Shown here: one piece after another, positions 8,385 through 16,940 of the stretch
How the letters are laid out: each line of letters opens with the position of its first letter
How positions within the stretch are numbered: the first letter of the stretch is position 1
Assembly (NCBI RefSeq): GCF_001905825.1
Contig: NZ_LIVV01000005.1
Coordinates: forward strand, 202,594 to 266,593
Direction: 5' to 3'
Length of the DNA stretch: 64,000 nt
Source of the DNA: Streptomyces sp. CB02009
GTDB lineage: Bacteria > Actinomycetota > Actinomycetes > Streptomycetales > Streptomycetaceae
Made by a program: the position numbers and the translations under genes
Notes under the pieces: generated by a model
Databases searched by the model: none
What the model was told of the DNA's origin: nothing
What the model saw: only the letters and a program-made list of their open reading frames with translations

Positions 8385-9359
8385 TCAGCGCTCGCCCTTG
8401 ACGGTCGTGGCGCCGCAGGCGGTGCCGAGGGCGCCGAAGCCGTAGTTGGTGATGGTGGTGGTGGCGGCGCAGACCTTGGAGGTCGAGCCGACGAAGGTGG
8501 AGGAGATCGTGGCGTTGGTCAGCTTCGCCGTGGGGACGACGTTGTAGACGTCGCGGAGGAAGGGGAAGGCCGTGTTGAGGGTCTTGTCGGCGTTGCGCGG
8601 GGCGACGGTGCCGACGGAGCCGAGGACGGCCGCGCCGCGGCGGTTGGTGACGACACCCTTCTCCTGGGCCGTGTAGGAGGCGACGGAGTACGGGGCGATG
8701 TCACCGGCGCTGTCGAGGACGGTGCCGTCGTTCTCCTGGACACCCTGCTGGACGCAGGCGCCCGGGGTGGTCACGCCGATGGAGGAGAGGAAGAACTGGC
8801 GCGTGCCGGAGTTGCTCTGCGGCAGGATCGGGGTGAGCGCCACGCCGTTGAGGGTCGTGAGGTTGCACTCGTAGATGTTCTTGAGCTGCGTCGCCGTCAG
8901 GTCGGAGGGCAGCGCGCTGTCGGAGCGCTTGGCCCAGGACACCGCGTCCTTGGCGAACGGGATCCAGGTCAGGTCCGTGGTGCTGGTGTCGGCCGGACCG
9001 CGCGAGGAGCGGGCGAAGTCGAGGCAGCCGGAGTTGGTGTCCACGGCGTTGCGCAGGGCGTCGATTCCGGCCGAGGAGCCGTTCGGACGGTTGATCACAC
9101 AGCCGGTCGCCTTGGTCTTGACCGTGGCGGAGCCGGTGGCGTCCCAGGACGCGACGATCTTCTGGCCGAGGGCGTTGACGACGACGTTGCCGAGGCCGTT
9201 GAGGACGTCCTGGGTCGTGTCCGAGCCGGTGCCGGCAAGGGTGCGGTACTGGGTGACCGGGTTGGGGTCGGCCTGGGCCGCGGGGGCGAGGGCGACACCG
9301 AGACCGAGCGCGGCCACACCGAGGGCGGCACCGATACGAGCGCGGGACTTGACGTTCAC
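8385..9359 (-). CDS. secreted periplasmic-binding-protein-like (PstS-superfamily) protein
   Basis: A 324-residue exported protein with a classical signal peptide (cleavage near AAQADPN, residue 31) and no lipobox or membrane anchor. YRTLAGTGSDTTQDVLNGL resembles the phosphate-binding entry of PBP domains, and later segments (DLTATQLKNIYECN, ILPQSNSGTRQFFL) match PstS-type folds in which a Ser/Thr-rich GSGTR motif binds the anion. It is possibly an extracellular phosphate or oxyanion binder released from the cell or held by neighbours. GTG start after GGAGGAG. It is separated from the upstream gene by 132 bases containing an AT-rich palindrome, so it may have its own promoter. Confidence 0.8.
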   Translation of the reverse strand: MNVKSRARIGAALGVAALGLGVALAPAAQADPNPVTQYRTLAGTGSDTTQDVLNGLGNVVVNALGQKIVASWDATGSATVKTKATGCVINRPNGSSAGIDALRNAVDTNSGCLDFARSSRGPADTSTTDLTWIPFAKDAVSWAKRSDSALPSDLTATQLKNIYECNLTTLNGVALTPILPQSNSGTRQFFLSSIGVTTPGACVQQGVQENDGTVLDSAGDIAPYSVASYTAQEKGVVTNRRGAAVLGSVGTVAPRNADKTLNTAFPFLRDVYNVVPTAKLTNATISSTFVGSTSKVCAATTTITNYGFGALGTACGATTVKGER

Positions 9360-9407
9360 TTCTGATCTCCTCCGTGGAAACGGATGTCATGGAATGGACG
9401 CACAAGC

Positions 9408-9421
9408 AGAATTCGAATTCT
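9408..9421 (-). promoter_or_regulatory. AT-rich perfect palindrome AGAATTCGAATTCT in the promoter region of the PBP gene
   Basis: A 14-bp perfect palindrome 49 bases upstream of the GTG of the secreted PBP gene, conspicuous in an otherwise about 70% GC neighbourhood. Candidate operator or promoter core; the binding protein is unknown. Confidence 0.35.
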
Positions 9422-9491
9422 TCAGAACGGCCGACCCGTCGACCGGCCGGGAACAACAATTCCGTACGGGCGGCAGGGGCGGCCACCACGT

Positions 9492-12155
9492 TCAGCCGCT
9501 CTTCAGGTTACGAATTCCTGTCCTAGGTGAATCCGAGGGAATCCGGCGGCGGGCCGCGGCCAGAACGGCGGGCCCCGCGACACCGGCGAGTCCCCCGGCG
9601 ACCAGGACCGCGAGAAGGGCCCAGCGGATGGCGCCGAGCACCTGCGACGGGGTGCTGCCGGTGCCGGCGAGCTCCTCCCCCGGTGCGCCGCCGGGGCCTC
9701 CGGTGTTCCCGCCGGAGGGCGGTGGCGGGGCGGCGGAGGACGGTGTCCCGGCGGACCCGCCGGTGTCCGTGCCGCTCGCGGACCCGCCGCCGCCGGATGC
9801 CGCGCCTCCTGAGCCGCCCGGGCCGGTGTCCGTGGAGCCCGTGGAGCCGCTCGCTCCCTGGCCGCCGCCGGAGTCCGGGCCTCCGCTCGACCCGCCGGCG
9901 CCGGCGGTCGAACCGCCGCCCGCGCCGCCCGTGGTGGAGCCCGGCCCGGTCGGCGCCCCGCGCTCCAGGCGGTCGGCCGCCGCGGCGGCCCTGGCCTTCA
10001 GCTTCGCGGGCATCGGCGCGTAGCCGAGGGGCAGCTCGCCGGGGGCGGTGCCCTGCTTCTGGCCCGGTCCGGCGGCGTAGCGCAGCACGCGCGCGTAGTC
10101 CTTGCGGGCGTCGGCCGGAAGGCCGGTGGAGGCGGCGGCGTACGTCACCACCGTCAGCGGGTAGGCGCCGTTCCTGGCGCGCGCCGGGTCGGGCGTGAGG
10201 ACGCCCGGCACGGCGGAGTCCTCGAACTGGTCGACCGCCTTGAGCATGGCGGCGGCGGTGGGGTGGACGTAGGTGCCGTCGGCGTTCGGCAGGGCCGCGA
10301 TCTGGAGCTGGTAGCGGGCCGCCGAGGCCGCGTCGGTGATGCCGTAGGCCCGGCGGGAGCCCGGGGGCACGTCGCCGCCCGTGAGCTTCAGCCCGCCGGT
10401 CGCCGTGTCGGGCGCCGCGCGGTCCTTGGCGCCGTTGGTGCCCCGGCGGACCGCGCGCGCGGCGTCGTGCAGGTCGATGGCGTAGGGCGAGCGGTCGACC
10501 ATGCCGTAGGTGATGTCGAGCTCCCCCTCGACCAGCTTCGTCTCCGTCGGGTCGGCCTTCGGGAATTCGTAGGAGCCTGCCGAGGCGAGCCCGAGATCCT
10601 TGAAATAGCGGTTGATCCGCATTCCCCAGGGGTCCGCGTTCCCTTCGAGGAATGCGCGCGCATCACGGTCGGCGCGCAGGTAGTTCCAGACGACGCGCGT
10701 ACTGTCCGAGCGGTCGGCGGAAAGCAGGATTCCGCCCGGGTAGTTCATCACCGACTGCTGGAACTCCTTGAATCGCGGATTCAGCGCCAGGAATTCCGGG
10801 TCCCGGAGGATGGATTCCGGATTTCCCTTCAGATGGTCGGGGACGGGATCCTTGTCGGTGAGGAGCCGGACGTCGTACGGGTAAGAGCCGGTGAGCAGCT
10901 TCGCCAGGAGCCGGGGGTTCAGCCTCAGGTCCTTGACGAGTCCGATCCTGTCGGCCTCCCAGTAGAGGCCCACGGTCAGCCCGTTGACGGCGACGGGCGC
11001 GTGCACGAAGCCGGCCTTCTCCCCGCCGTCGACGGGCTCGACGGTGAACGCGAGGCCGGGCGAGGTGGAGGTCGGGTTGAGCAGGTTGCCCCGGGCCAGG
11101 TCCTCACCGCGCTGGGTGAAGGTGAAGCGGGTGCTGCCGTCGGCGCAGAGCGAGGACTGCCAGGACGTGAGCGCGTCCGTGACCAGCTCGGATCCGGTCA
11201 TGCGGCGCTCGGCCTTGTCCGTGGGGCAGGGCTCGCGGACGGGCAGGAAGCCGAGCGGGAAGACGATGCGCCGGTTCCAGTTGGTGGTGGAGAACGCCGA
11301 GGTGACGGGACGCCCGGTGGTCCCGTCCGGGTCGTGGGAGCCGCGGGGCACGACCACGAGCCAGCAGCCCCGGCCGCGCGCGCTCGCGCCCGACCCGACC
11401 GGGTCGCCGCAGCCCAGGTGCGGGGCCTCCCGGGTGGACTGGAGGTTGAAGCCCGTCTCCCCCGTGCCGTCGGGCTGCGTGGTGGCGAAGAACTCCTCGT
11501 TGCTGTCGCCGGGGCTGAAGTAGGTCCAGTCGGTGGGCTTGGTCGTGGCGGGGCCGGAGACCGGGGTGAAGGGCACGAACGGGTCGGTCGTCTGCCCCGG
11601 GTACTCCGGGTCGGGGATCCGCTCGCCGTACTGCTTCTCCAGCGGGTCGGAGCCGACCGGGAGGAGGCGGCTGCCGATGAAGGCGCCGAAGTCGGAGCCC
11701 TTGGCGCCGGCGCCGAGCTGGCACTGCTCGCGCCGCGGCCCTGCCGGGTCGTCGCCCCAGCACTGCATGATCTGGAGGTAGTCGGTGTTCCGCCCCTGTG
11801 TGGGCCGCCCGCCCTTCCAGGTCACGTTCAGCCCCTGCGAGCGCAGGTTCCTCGTCTGGTGGACCGTCACTTCGAGCGTCGAGAAGTCGTCGTACGGCCC
11901 CTTGGTCCCCCGTTTCGTCACCGCGGAGTCCTGCGTCGGCGCGGAGTCCTGCGCAGGCGTGGAGTCCTGCGCAGGCGTGGAGTCCTGCGCAGGCGTGGAG
12001 TCCTGCGCAGGCGTGGACTTCTGGGAAGGCGCGGAGTTCCGCGAAGGGCCGGTCGCCGCCGCTGCGGACGGGTCCTGCGGCAGCGGGACCAGGGCGAGCA
12101 CGACCGCGGCGAGGAGCGCCCCCAGTCCGGTCCCGCGGGTGGGTGCCGGCCTCAC
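9492..12155 (-). CDS. giant surface PstS-like binding protein with Ig-like N-terminus and LAGTG sorting signal
   Basis: An 887-residue exported protein. After a signal peptide comes a repeat of DSTPAQ hexapeptides (about 45-75), an Ig-like module (LEVTVHQTRNLRSQGLNVTW, about 88-150, followed by YLQIMQCWGDDPAG), a long central region, a PstS-like C-terminal lobe (AYPLTVVTYAAA and LGYAPMPAKL near 630-720), a Gly/Ser-rich stalk, and LAGTG with a membrane helix and RRR tail. The usual PstS is about 370 residues. GTG overlaps the preceding stop by four bases (GTGA at 12152-12155). A longer open frame running to 13937 is a shadow of the upstream gene. Presumed wall-anchored, long-reach ligand capture for PstC/PstA; the ligand is unproven. 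Confidence 0.82.
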   Translation of the reverse strand: MRPAPTRGTGLGALLAAVVLALVPLPQDPSAAAATGPSRNSAPSQKSTPAQDSTPAQDSTPAQDSTPAQDSAPTQDSAVTKRGTKGPYDDFSTLEVTVHQTRNLRSQGLNVTWKGGRPTQGRNTDYLQIMQCWGDDPAGPRREQCQLGAGAKGSDFGAFIGSRLLPVGSDPLEKQYGERIPDPEYPGQTTDPFVPFTPVSGPATTKPTDWTYFSPGDSNEEFFATTQPDGTGETGFNLQSTREAPHLGCGDPVGSGASARGRGCWLVVVPRGSHDPDGTTGRPVTSAFSTTNWNRRIVFPLGFLPVREPCPTDKAERRMTGSELVTDALTSWQSSLCADGSTRFTFTQRGEDLARGNLLNPTSTSPGLAFTVEPVDGGEKAGFVHAPVAVNGLTVGLYWEADRIGLVKDLRLNPRLLAKLLTGSYPYDVRLLTDKDPVPDHLKGNPESILRDPEFLALNPRFKEFQQSVMNYPGGILLSADRSDSTRVVWNYLRADRDARAFLEGNADPWGMRINRYFKDLGLASAGSYEFPKADPTETKLVEGELDITYGMVDRSPYAIDLHDAARAVRRGTNGAKDRAAPDTATGGLKLTGGDVPPGSRRAYGITDAASAARYQLQIAALPNADGTYVHPTAAAMLKAVDQFEDSAVPGVLTPDPARARNGAYPLTVVTYAAASTGLPADARKDYARVLRYAAGPGQKQGTAPGELPLGYAPMPAKLKARAAAAADRLERGAPTGPGSTTGGAGGGSTAGAGGSSGGPDSGGGQGASGSTGSTDTGPGGSGGAASGGGGSASGTDTGGSAGTPSSAAPPPPSGGNTGGPGGAPGEELAGTGSTPSQVLGAIRWALLAVLVAGGLAGVAGPAVLAAARRRIPSDSPRTGIRNLKSG
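11924..12017 (-). repeat. 18-bp tandem repeat encoding DSTPAQ hexapeptides
   Basis: About five copies of GGAGTCCTGCGCAGGCGT inside the N-terminal part of the 887-residue surface protein. The central copies are near identical and the outer ones degenerate (GTCGGCGC, GACTTCTGGGAAGG). In-frame length variation would change spacer length only. Confidence 0.85.
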
Positions 12156-13990
12156 CGTCCGCCTCCCTGGCGCTCGGCCCGGGCGGCGAGCGCGCGGCCG
12201 ACGAGCGGCGGCGCGACGACGGTGGCGAGGAGCAGGAAGGCGGAGAGGGCCATGAGGACGCCGCGCAGGCCGCCGCCCGTGTCCGCGGCGAGGGTGACCG
12301 GGGAGCCGACGATCTGGTTGCCGCCGTAGTCCTGGCCGCCGCCGGTGCCGCCGCCCGTACCTCCGCCGTCGCCGATGATCTCGCCGGTGTCGGGGTCCAC
12401 GGCGCCGCCGCCCGTGCCGCCGCCGGTGGCGGAGCCGCCGGAGCCCGTGCTCCCGCCGCCCGTTCCGCCGCTCGCGGAACCACCGCCGCCCGTACCGGCA
12501 CCGGCGCCGGAGCCGGTGGCTCCGCCCGTGCTGCCGCCGCCCGTGCCGCCGGTGGAGCCGGCTCCGCCGGAGCCGCTGCCGGTCGAACCGCCGGAGCCGC
12601 CCGTACCCGAGCCGTTCCCGTTGCCGCCGGTCGGGCCGCCCGTGGCGGAGCCCCCGGTCGCACCGCCGTTGTTCACCTGGGTGTCCGTTCCCTTCGCGCC
12701 GCCCGTGCCGTCCCCGCACTGCGTGGGACCGCGCTTGTCGCAGGCCTTCGGCCGCGGCGCGTTCTTGGCGAGGGTGTTGGTGCCGTCGGCCGAGAAGGTG
12801 GGGTTGCGGCAGTCGGACAGGTCGACCGCGCCGGTCGGCGCGCCGGGGATCCGGCGGACCTGGTCGAAGCCGGCCTGCACGAGGTTCCTGGGGAGCGGCG
12901 AGTAGCCGAGCTCCTCGGCCTGCTGCTGGCCCTCGCAGAGGAAGTAGCGGGCGAAGGTGCCGAGGGAGCGGCCCTTCTCGGCGGTGTGCGGGGCGGTCTC
13001 CGAGGTGGGGACGACCATGTAGCTGTAGCTGGAGAGCGGGTAGCCGCGCTCGTCCCGGGACTGGTAGACGTCGTCGAGGATCTGCGTCAGGTAGTTCGTC
13101 GAGTTCCGGTCGGTGTTGATGCGGGCCTTGAGCAGGGCGACGGCGACGGCCTGGGCGGTCGGCTCGACGTAGTAGCCGGAGGCGTTGAGGACCTTGACGA
13201 CCGGGAAGTGCGCGTTGATCGCGTACGAGTACTCGACGTAGGTGATGGCGCCCTCGCCCTGGGGCTGGCGGACGTGCGCGGAGACGCCGAGCGAACCGGA
13301 CTTGGCGACGGTGGTGGTGCCGGGCACGACCGGGAAGTACGAGGTCATGCCGCAGGGGGTGGAGCGTCCGGCGCGACGGCAGTAGTCGTCCCAGACGGGG
13401 CCGTTCTCCTTGGCGAGCCAGGTGGTGAACTGGGCCGTCGTGCCCGAGCCGTCGGAGCGCACGACGGGGACGATGCGGCGGGCGGGGAGGTTGAGGCCGG
13501 GGTTGTCGGCCTTGATCTCCGGCGCGTTCCACATGGTCAGCCGGCCGGTGAAGACCTTGGCGAGCACGGGCCCGGAGAGGCGCAGGTTGGTGACCTGGCG
13601 GCCGCCGATCCGCAGGTTGTACATGAAGGCGGTGCCGCCGGCGACGATCGGCATGTACGCGTAGCCCCGGCGCGGCGGTACGTCGGTGGCGCCGCCGTCG
13701 TTGAGGCCGTACGGGATCTCGGAGACGGCGAAGTCGACGGTGCCGTTCTTGAACTGCTCGCGGCCCTGCGAGGAGCCGTTGGCGTTGAAGTTGACCGTGA
13801 GGCCGACGTTGGCGCCGATGTTGCGGCGCCACTGCTCGACGGCGTTGGAGCTCCAGGTGGAGCCGGAGCCGGTGATCTTGGTGTATCCGGCGGCCTGCGC
13901 GGCGGGCGGATGGACGAGCAGGGCGAGCACCGCGCACAGGGCTGCGGCGAGCCCCAGGGCGGTGCGGGCGAGCGGGGCGGCGGATCTCAC
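12152..13990 (-). CDS. membrane-anchored PstS-like phosphate-binding protein with long Gly/Ser stalk
   Basis: A 612-residue exported protein. The signal peptide (VRSAAPLARTALG to AAQAAGY) is followed by a full PstS-like domain (about 30-400): ITGSGSTWSSNAVEQW, SDGSGTTAQFTTWL with the anion-binding SDGSGTT loop, and YPLSSYSYMVVPT. A glycine/serine/threonine stalk of about 150 residues follows, then LAADTGG, a membrane helix and a basic tail. Normal PstS is a lipoprotein of about 370 residues without stalk. GTG overlaps the pstA stop by four bases. It is the most canonical phosphate binder of the cluster and probably the direct donor to PstC/PstA. Confidence 0.87.
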   Translation of the reverse strand: MRSAAPLARTALGLAAALCAVLALLVHPPAAQAAGYTKITGSGSTWSSNAVEQWRRNIGANVGLTVNFNANGSSQGREQFKNGTVDFAVSEIPYGLNDGGATDVPPRRGYAYMPIVAGGTAFMYNLRIGGRQVTNLRLSGPVLAKVFTGRLTMWNAPEIKADNPGLNLPARRIVPVVRSDGSGTTAQFTTWLAKENGPVWDDYCRRAGRSTPCGMTSYFPVVPGTTTVAKSGSLGVSAHVRQPQGEGAITYVEYSYAINAHFPVVKVLNASGYYVEPTAQAVAVALLKARINTDRNSTNYLTQILDDVYQSRDERGYPLSSYSYMVVPTSETAPHTAEKGRSLGTFARYFLCEGQQQAEELGYSPLPRNLVQAGFDQVRRIPGAPTGAVDLSDCRNPTFSADGTNTLAKNAPRPKACDKRGPTQCGDGTGGAKGTDTQVNNGGATGGSATGGPTGGNGNGSGTGGSGGSTGSGSGGAGSTGGTGGGSTGGATGSGAGAGTGGGGSASGGTGGGSTGSGGSATGGGTGGGAVDPDTGEIIGDGGGTGGGTGGGQDYGGNQIVGSPVTLAADTGGGLRGVLMALSAFLLLATVVAPPLVGRALAARAERQGGGR

Positions 13991-15270
13991 GGCGTGCTCC
14001 TCGGAGGTACGGATCGGTCGGCGGGCGCGGCGGGGGTCCCGGAGGCGGAGGCGGTCCCGAAGGCGGACGCCGTCCCGGAAGGCGCCGCCGCCGCGGTGGC
14101 GGAGGCCCATCGGGCCGCGTCCTGCCGCGACGCGAGGGCCCTGCGCCGCTCCTGGCGCTTCGTCAGCTGCCCGGGCCCGCGCCCGCCCGCGATCCGCGCG
14201 AGGACGAAGAGGAGCAGGACGAGCAGCATGAGGACGGCTGCGGTGCCGAAGCCGCGGGCGATCATGTTCGGTTCGGGCGACTTCACGAGCTCGAAGGTGG
14301 CGAGCGGCAGGGACACCTGCGCGCCGGAGGTCGGCAGGGCGTTCAGCTCGGCGGTGAACCCGGCGGTCAGCAGCACGGGCGAGGTCTCCCCCACCCCGCG
14401 CGCGGTGCCGAGGATCACGGCCGTGGTCAGCCCCGAGCGGGCGGTCGGCAGGACGACGTGCCAGACCGTGCGCCAGCGCGAGGACCCCATGGCGTACGAG
14501 GCCTCCCGCAGCGTGCCCGGGACGAGCCGGATGACGACGTCGGAGGCGCGGATGATGATCGGCAGCATCATCACGGAGAGGGCGAGCGAGGCGGCGAGGC
14601 CGGAGCGCTCGGCGCCCAGGGCCAGGATGACGGTCGCGTAGATGAAGAGTCCCGCGACGATCGACGGCAGCGCCGTCATGGCCTCGACGATCGTGCGGAC
14701 CAGGCGCGCGAAGGGGCCGGGCACCTCGGTGAGGAAGACGGCGCAGACGACGCCGGTGGGCACGGTGAGCGCGAGCGCGATGCCGACCTGTTCGAGGGTG
14801 CCGACGACGGCGTGCAGGATGCCGCCGACGTCGAGCGGTTCGAGCGGTCCCGCCAGGCTCATGTCCTCGGTGAAGAAGTTGAGGTGGACGAGGGCCTTGC
14901 GGCCCTCCCAGAGCGTGAAGGCGACGACGAAGACGAGGACGGCGAGGAGCAGCAGCCCGAGGCTGCGGACGACGGCTCCGGCGATCCGGTCCCGTACGGC
15001 CGGCCCGTCCTCGTCGAAGGAGACGAGCAGCGCGTACAGCCCGATGAACAGGACGTACGCGACGATCACGAAGCCGACGGCGCCGCTGAAGGGCAGCAGG
15101 CGGGCGAAGAGCAGCCAGGTGAGGGCGAGCGAGGCGGCCGCGGCGCCGAGCAGCGCGTACACGTCGGAGGCGCGCGTGCTGCCGGTGGTGCGGCGCCGTT
15201 CGGGTCCGGGCGGCGGCGGGGCCTGCTCGGTGGGCGGTCGCGGCTTCGGCCGCTCCGGGGCGATGGTCAT
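13987..15270 (-). CDS. pstA: PstA-like phosphate ABC transporter permease
   Basis: A 427-residue inner-membrane permease: a Pro-rich cytosolic N-terminus, two or three helices in the first 120 residues, and a BPD_transp_1 domain about 165-375 with the EAA loop REASYAMGSSRWRTVWHVVLP near 285 and GVGETSPVLLTAG following. The C-terminus carries about 50 extra Ala/Ser/Arg-rich residues. The ATG follows AAGGGGGA and starts 32 bases after the pstC stop; its TGA overlaps the next GTG. It forms the channel with PstC. Confidence 0.9.
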   Translation of the reverse strand: MTIAPERPKPRPPTEQAPPPPGPERRRTTGSTRASDVYALLGAAAASLALTWLLFARLLPFSGAVGFVIVAYVLFIGLYALLVSFDEDGPAVRDRIAGAVVRSLGLLLLAVLVFVVAFTLWEGRKALVHLNFFTEDMSLAGPLEPLDVGGILHAVVGTLEQVGIALALTVPTGVVCAVFLTEVPGPFARLVRTIVEAMTALPSIVAGLFIYATVILALGAERSGLAASLALSVMMLPIIIRASDVVIRLVPGTLREASYAMGSSRWRTVWHVVLPTARSGLTTAVILGTARGVGETSPVLLTAGFTAELNALPTSGAQVSLPLATFELVKSPEPNMIARGFGTAAVLMLLVLLLFVLARIAGGRGPGQLTKRQERRRALASRQDAARWASATAAAAPSGTASAFGTASASGTPAAPADRSVPPRSTP

Positions 15271-15302
15271 CGGGTTCGGTTCCCCCTTGAGGAGCGCGCG
15301 GG

Positions 15303-16307
15303 CTAGGCGTCGCTGGCGGCGCCGGAGCGGCTGCGCGCGACGATGGACGAAGCGGCGAAGTTGACGATCAGGGTCATCACGAAGAGGGCGAAGCCGGCCG
15401 CCATCAGGGCGGACATGCCGAAGGGCGTGGCCTCGCCGTAGCGCAGGGCGATGAGTGAGGAGACCGAGCTGGTGCCGGTCTGCAGGACGTGCCACTGGAT
15501 GGTGAAGACCTGCGAGATGACCATGTAGACGGCGATCGTCTCGCCGAGGGCGCGGCCGAGGCCGAGCATGGTGCCGCCGATCATGCCGCCCTTGCCGAAG
15601 GGCAGGACGACGCTGCGGATCATGCCCCAGCGGGTGGCGCCGAGCGCGTACGCGCCCTCGCGTTCGCCGGCGGGTGCCTGGGAGAAGACCTCGCGCATGA
15701 TCGAGCAGATGATCGGCGCGACCATCATCGCGACGACGAGACCGGCGACGAAGGTCGACGACGTGTAGACGGTGGGCGGGGCCAGCGGATCGCCGGGGTC
15801 GGCGCCGTCGACCCGCAGGAACGGGATCCAGCCGAGGTACGTGGCGATCCAGCGGGCGATCGGGAGGATCGACTCCTCCAGCCAGAAGACCCCCCACAGC
15901 CCGTAGACGACGGACGGCACGGCGGCCATCAGGTCGACGGTGGAGATCAGGGTGCGGCGCAGCCGGGGCGCCGCGTACTCGGAGATGTAGAGGGCGGCTC
16001 CGGTGGCCAGCGGCACGGCCACGGCGATCGCGACGAGGGCGATCAGGACGGTGCCGAGCAGGACGGCCGCGATGCCGAACCGTCCGGCGTCGGGCTCCCA
16101 GTTCTCGGTGGTGAGGAAGGAGAGTCCGGCACGGTCGAGGGCCTGCCAGGCACGGAGGAGCAGGAAGCCGCCGACGAGGAGCATGACCGCGAGGACGAAG
16201 CCGCCGCCGGTGCGGGCGACGGCGCGGAACACCCGGTCGGGAAGGCCGGGGTCGGCGTGGAGCCGTCGCGGCGTGTCGGGTGGCGGGTCAAGGGTCTCGG
16301 TCGTCAC
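15303..16307 (-). CDS. pstC: PstC-like phosphate ABC transporter permease
   Basis: A 334-residue permease with six predicted helices. The EAA loop is REGAYALGATRWGMIRSVVLP near 225, and GLGRALGETIAVYMVIS follows near 255, both diagnostic of PstC. It is the first gene of the Pst-like cluster, 78 bases after the DUF1508-like gene. The GTG start lacks a strong Shine-Dalgarno. A possible PhoP box lies in the upstream gap. Confidence 0.9.
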   Translation of the reverse strand: MTTETLDPPPDTPRRLHADPGLPDRVFRAVARTGGGFVLAVMLLVGGFLLLRAWQALDRAGLSFLTTENWEPDAGRFGIAAVLLGTVLIALVAIAVAVPLATGAALYISEYAAPRLRRTLISTVDLMAAVPSVVYGLWGVFWLEESILPIARWIATYLGWIPFLRVDGADPGDPLAPPTVYTSSTFVAGLVVAMMVAPIICSIMREVFSQAPAGEREGAYALGATRWGMIRSVVLPFGKGGMIGGTMLGLGRALGETIAVYMVISQVFTIQWHVLQTGTSSVSSLIALRYGEATPFGMSALMAAGFALFVMTLIVNFAASSIVARSRSGAASDA

Positions 16308-16325
16308 GGGAAGGACGTAAGTCCT

Positions 16326-16358
16326 GCCCGGTGGACACGTGTTCCCCTCGATGTGAAC
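16326..16358 (-). promoter_or_regulatory. candidate PhoP (PHO) box upstream of the Pst-like cluster
   Basis: On the minus strand GTTCACATCG (starting 16358) and GTCCACCGGG (starting 16336) are spaced exactly 22 bases, two turns of the 11-base direct-repeat unit that Streptomyces PhoP recognises (consensus GTTCACC at the head of each unit). The middle unit is poorly conserved. It fits phosphate-starvation control but is not decisive. Confidence 0.4.
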
Positions 16359-16385
16359 GAGGGGCGTGCGCGGGGCAACTTCCGT

Positions 16386-16757
16386 TCACCATAAGGCGGT
16401 CGAGGACCATCTGGGTCCCTCGGTGGCGATCAGGGCACGGAACCGCGCATAGGCGGTGCGGCAGGTGGAATGGCGTTCGTACGAGCGTCCCGAGAGGGCG
16501 GCGGTACGCCCCTCGGCGTCGCGCAGCAGCCACACCCAGCCGTTGCCGCCGGCGGTGTGCTGCACGCCGCCGGCCATGTCCGCGTGCCCGGCGCAGAGGG
16601 CCGTGAAGGCCTCTCGGCACCGGGCGTGGTCGTCGTAGCAGACCCCCGACCGCGCGACGACCCTCCCGTTCTGCGCGACGAGTCGCCATCCGTAGCGTCC
16701 GTCGGCCCCCATGTCGACCAGACAACGCGTTCCGGACACACCGGTGCCCTTGGTCAT
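16386..16757 (-). CDS. small protein with two DUF1508/YegP-like repeats
   Basis: A 123-residue soluble protein with two similar halves: YGWRLVAQNGRVVARSGVCYDDHARCREAF and GWVWLLRDAEGRTAALSGRSYERHSTCRTAYARF. The W-x-L-x-A-x-N-G-x-V-x-A-x-S-x-x-Y pattern is that of the UPF0339/DUF1508 (YegP) fold, whose function is not established. ATG at 16757 was chosen; an in-frame GTG at 16772 is the alternative, and the G-rich leader does not decide. It is same-strand with and just upstream of pstC. Confidence 0.6.
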   Translation of the reverse strand: MTKGTGVSGTRCLVDMGADGRYGWRLVAQNGRVVARSGVCYDDHARCREAFTALCAGHADMAGGVQHTAGGNGWVWLLRDAEGRTAALSGRSYERHSTCRTAYARFRALIATEGPRWSSTALW

Positions 16758-16940
16758 CGCCCCCACCCCCACAGTCTCGGCAAGCGCAATCTATTGAGAC
16801 CGGGGTGACGGTTGGGTGCTAAACCAATTGCGGGGTGGCACGCTTCACCAGGAGGTTGCCCCTAGGACACCGGCGGCGGGGCGGGGCCCGTCACCGGACG
16901 GGGCGGACAGGCCATCGCGAGCAGGGTCGGCAGGATCAGC

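Noticed and set aside
10085..10100. CACGCGCGTAG inside the 887-residue surface protein gene as another regulon operator
   Set aside because: It matches only one side of the palindrome and lies within a coding region far from any start.
11924..12017. CRISPR-like array
   Set aside because: The repeats are adjacent 18-bp units without spacers and are in frame with a coding sequence.
9492..13937. A 1481-codon open frame covering the giant surface protein plus upstream sequence
   Set aside because: The part upstream of 12155 is Arg/Pro-rich antisense-like sequence overlapping the PstS-like gene in another frame; the signal peptide and the GTGA overlap fix the start at 12155.
5190..16307. The cluster is the ordinary housekeeping pstSCAB operon
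   Set aside because: Gene order, stalked binding proteins, extra surface proteins and the sortase homologue differ from the standard four-gene operon.
16384..16394. Plus-strand GTTCACCATAA as a PHO box
   Set aside because: Only one unit is present and it faces away from any gene start on that strand.
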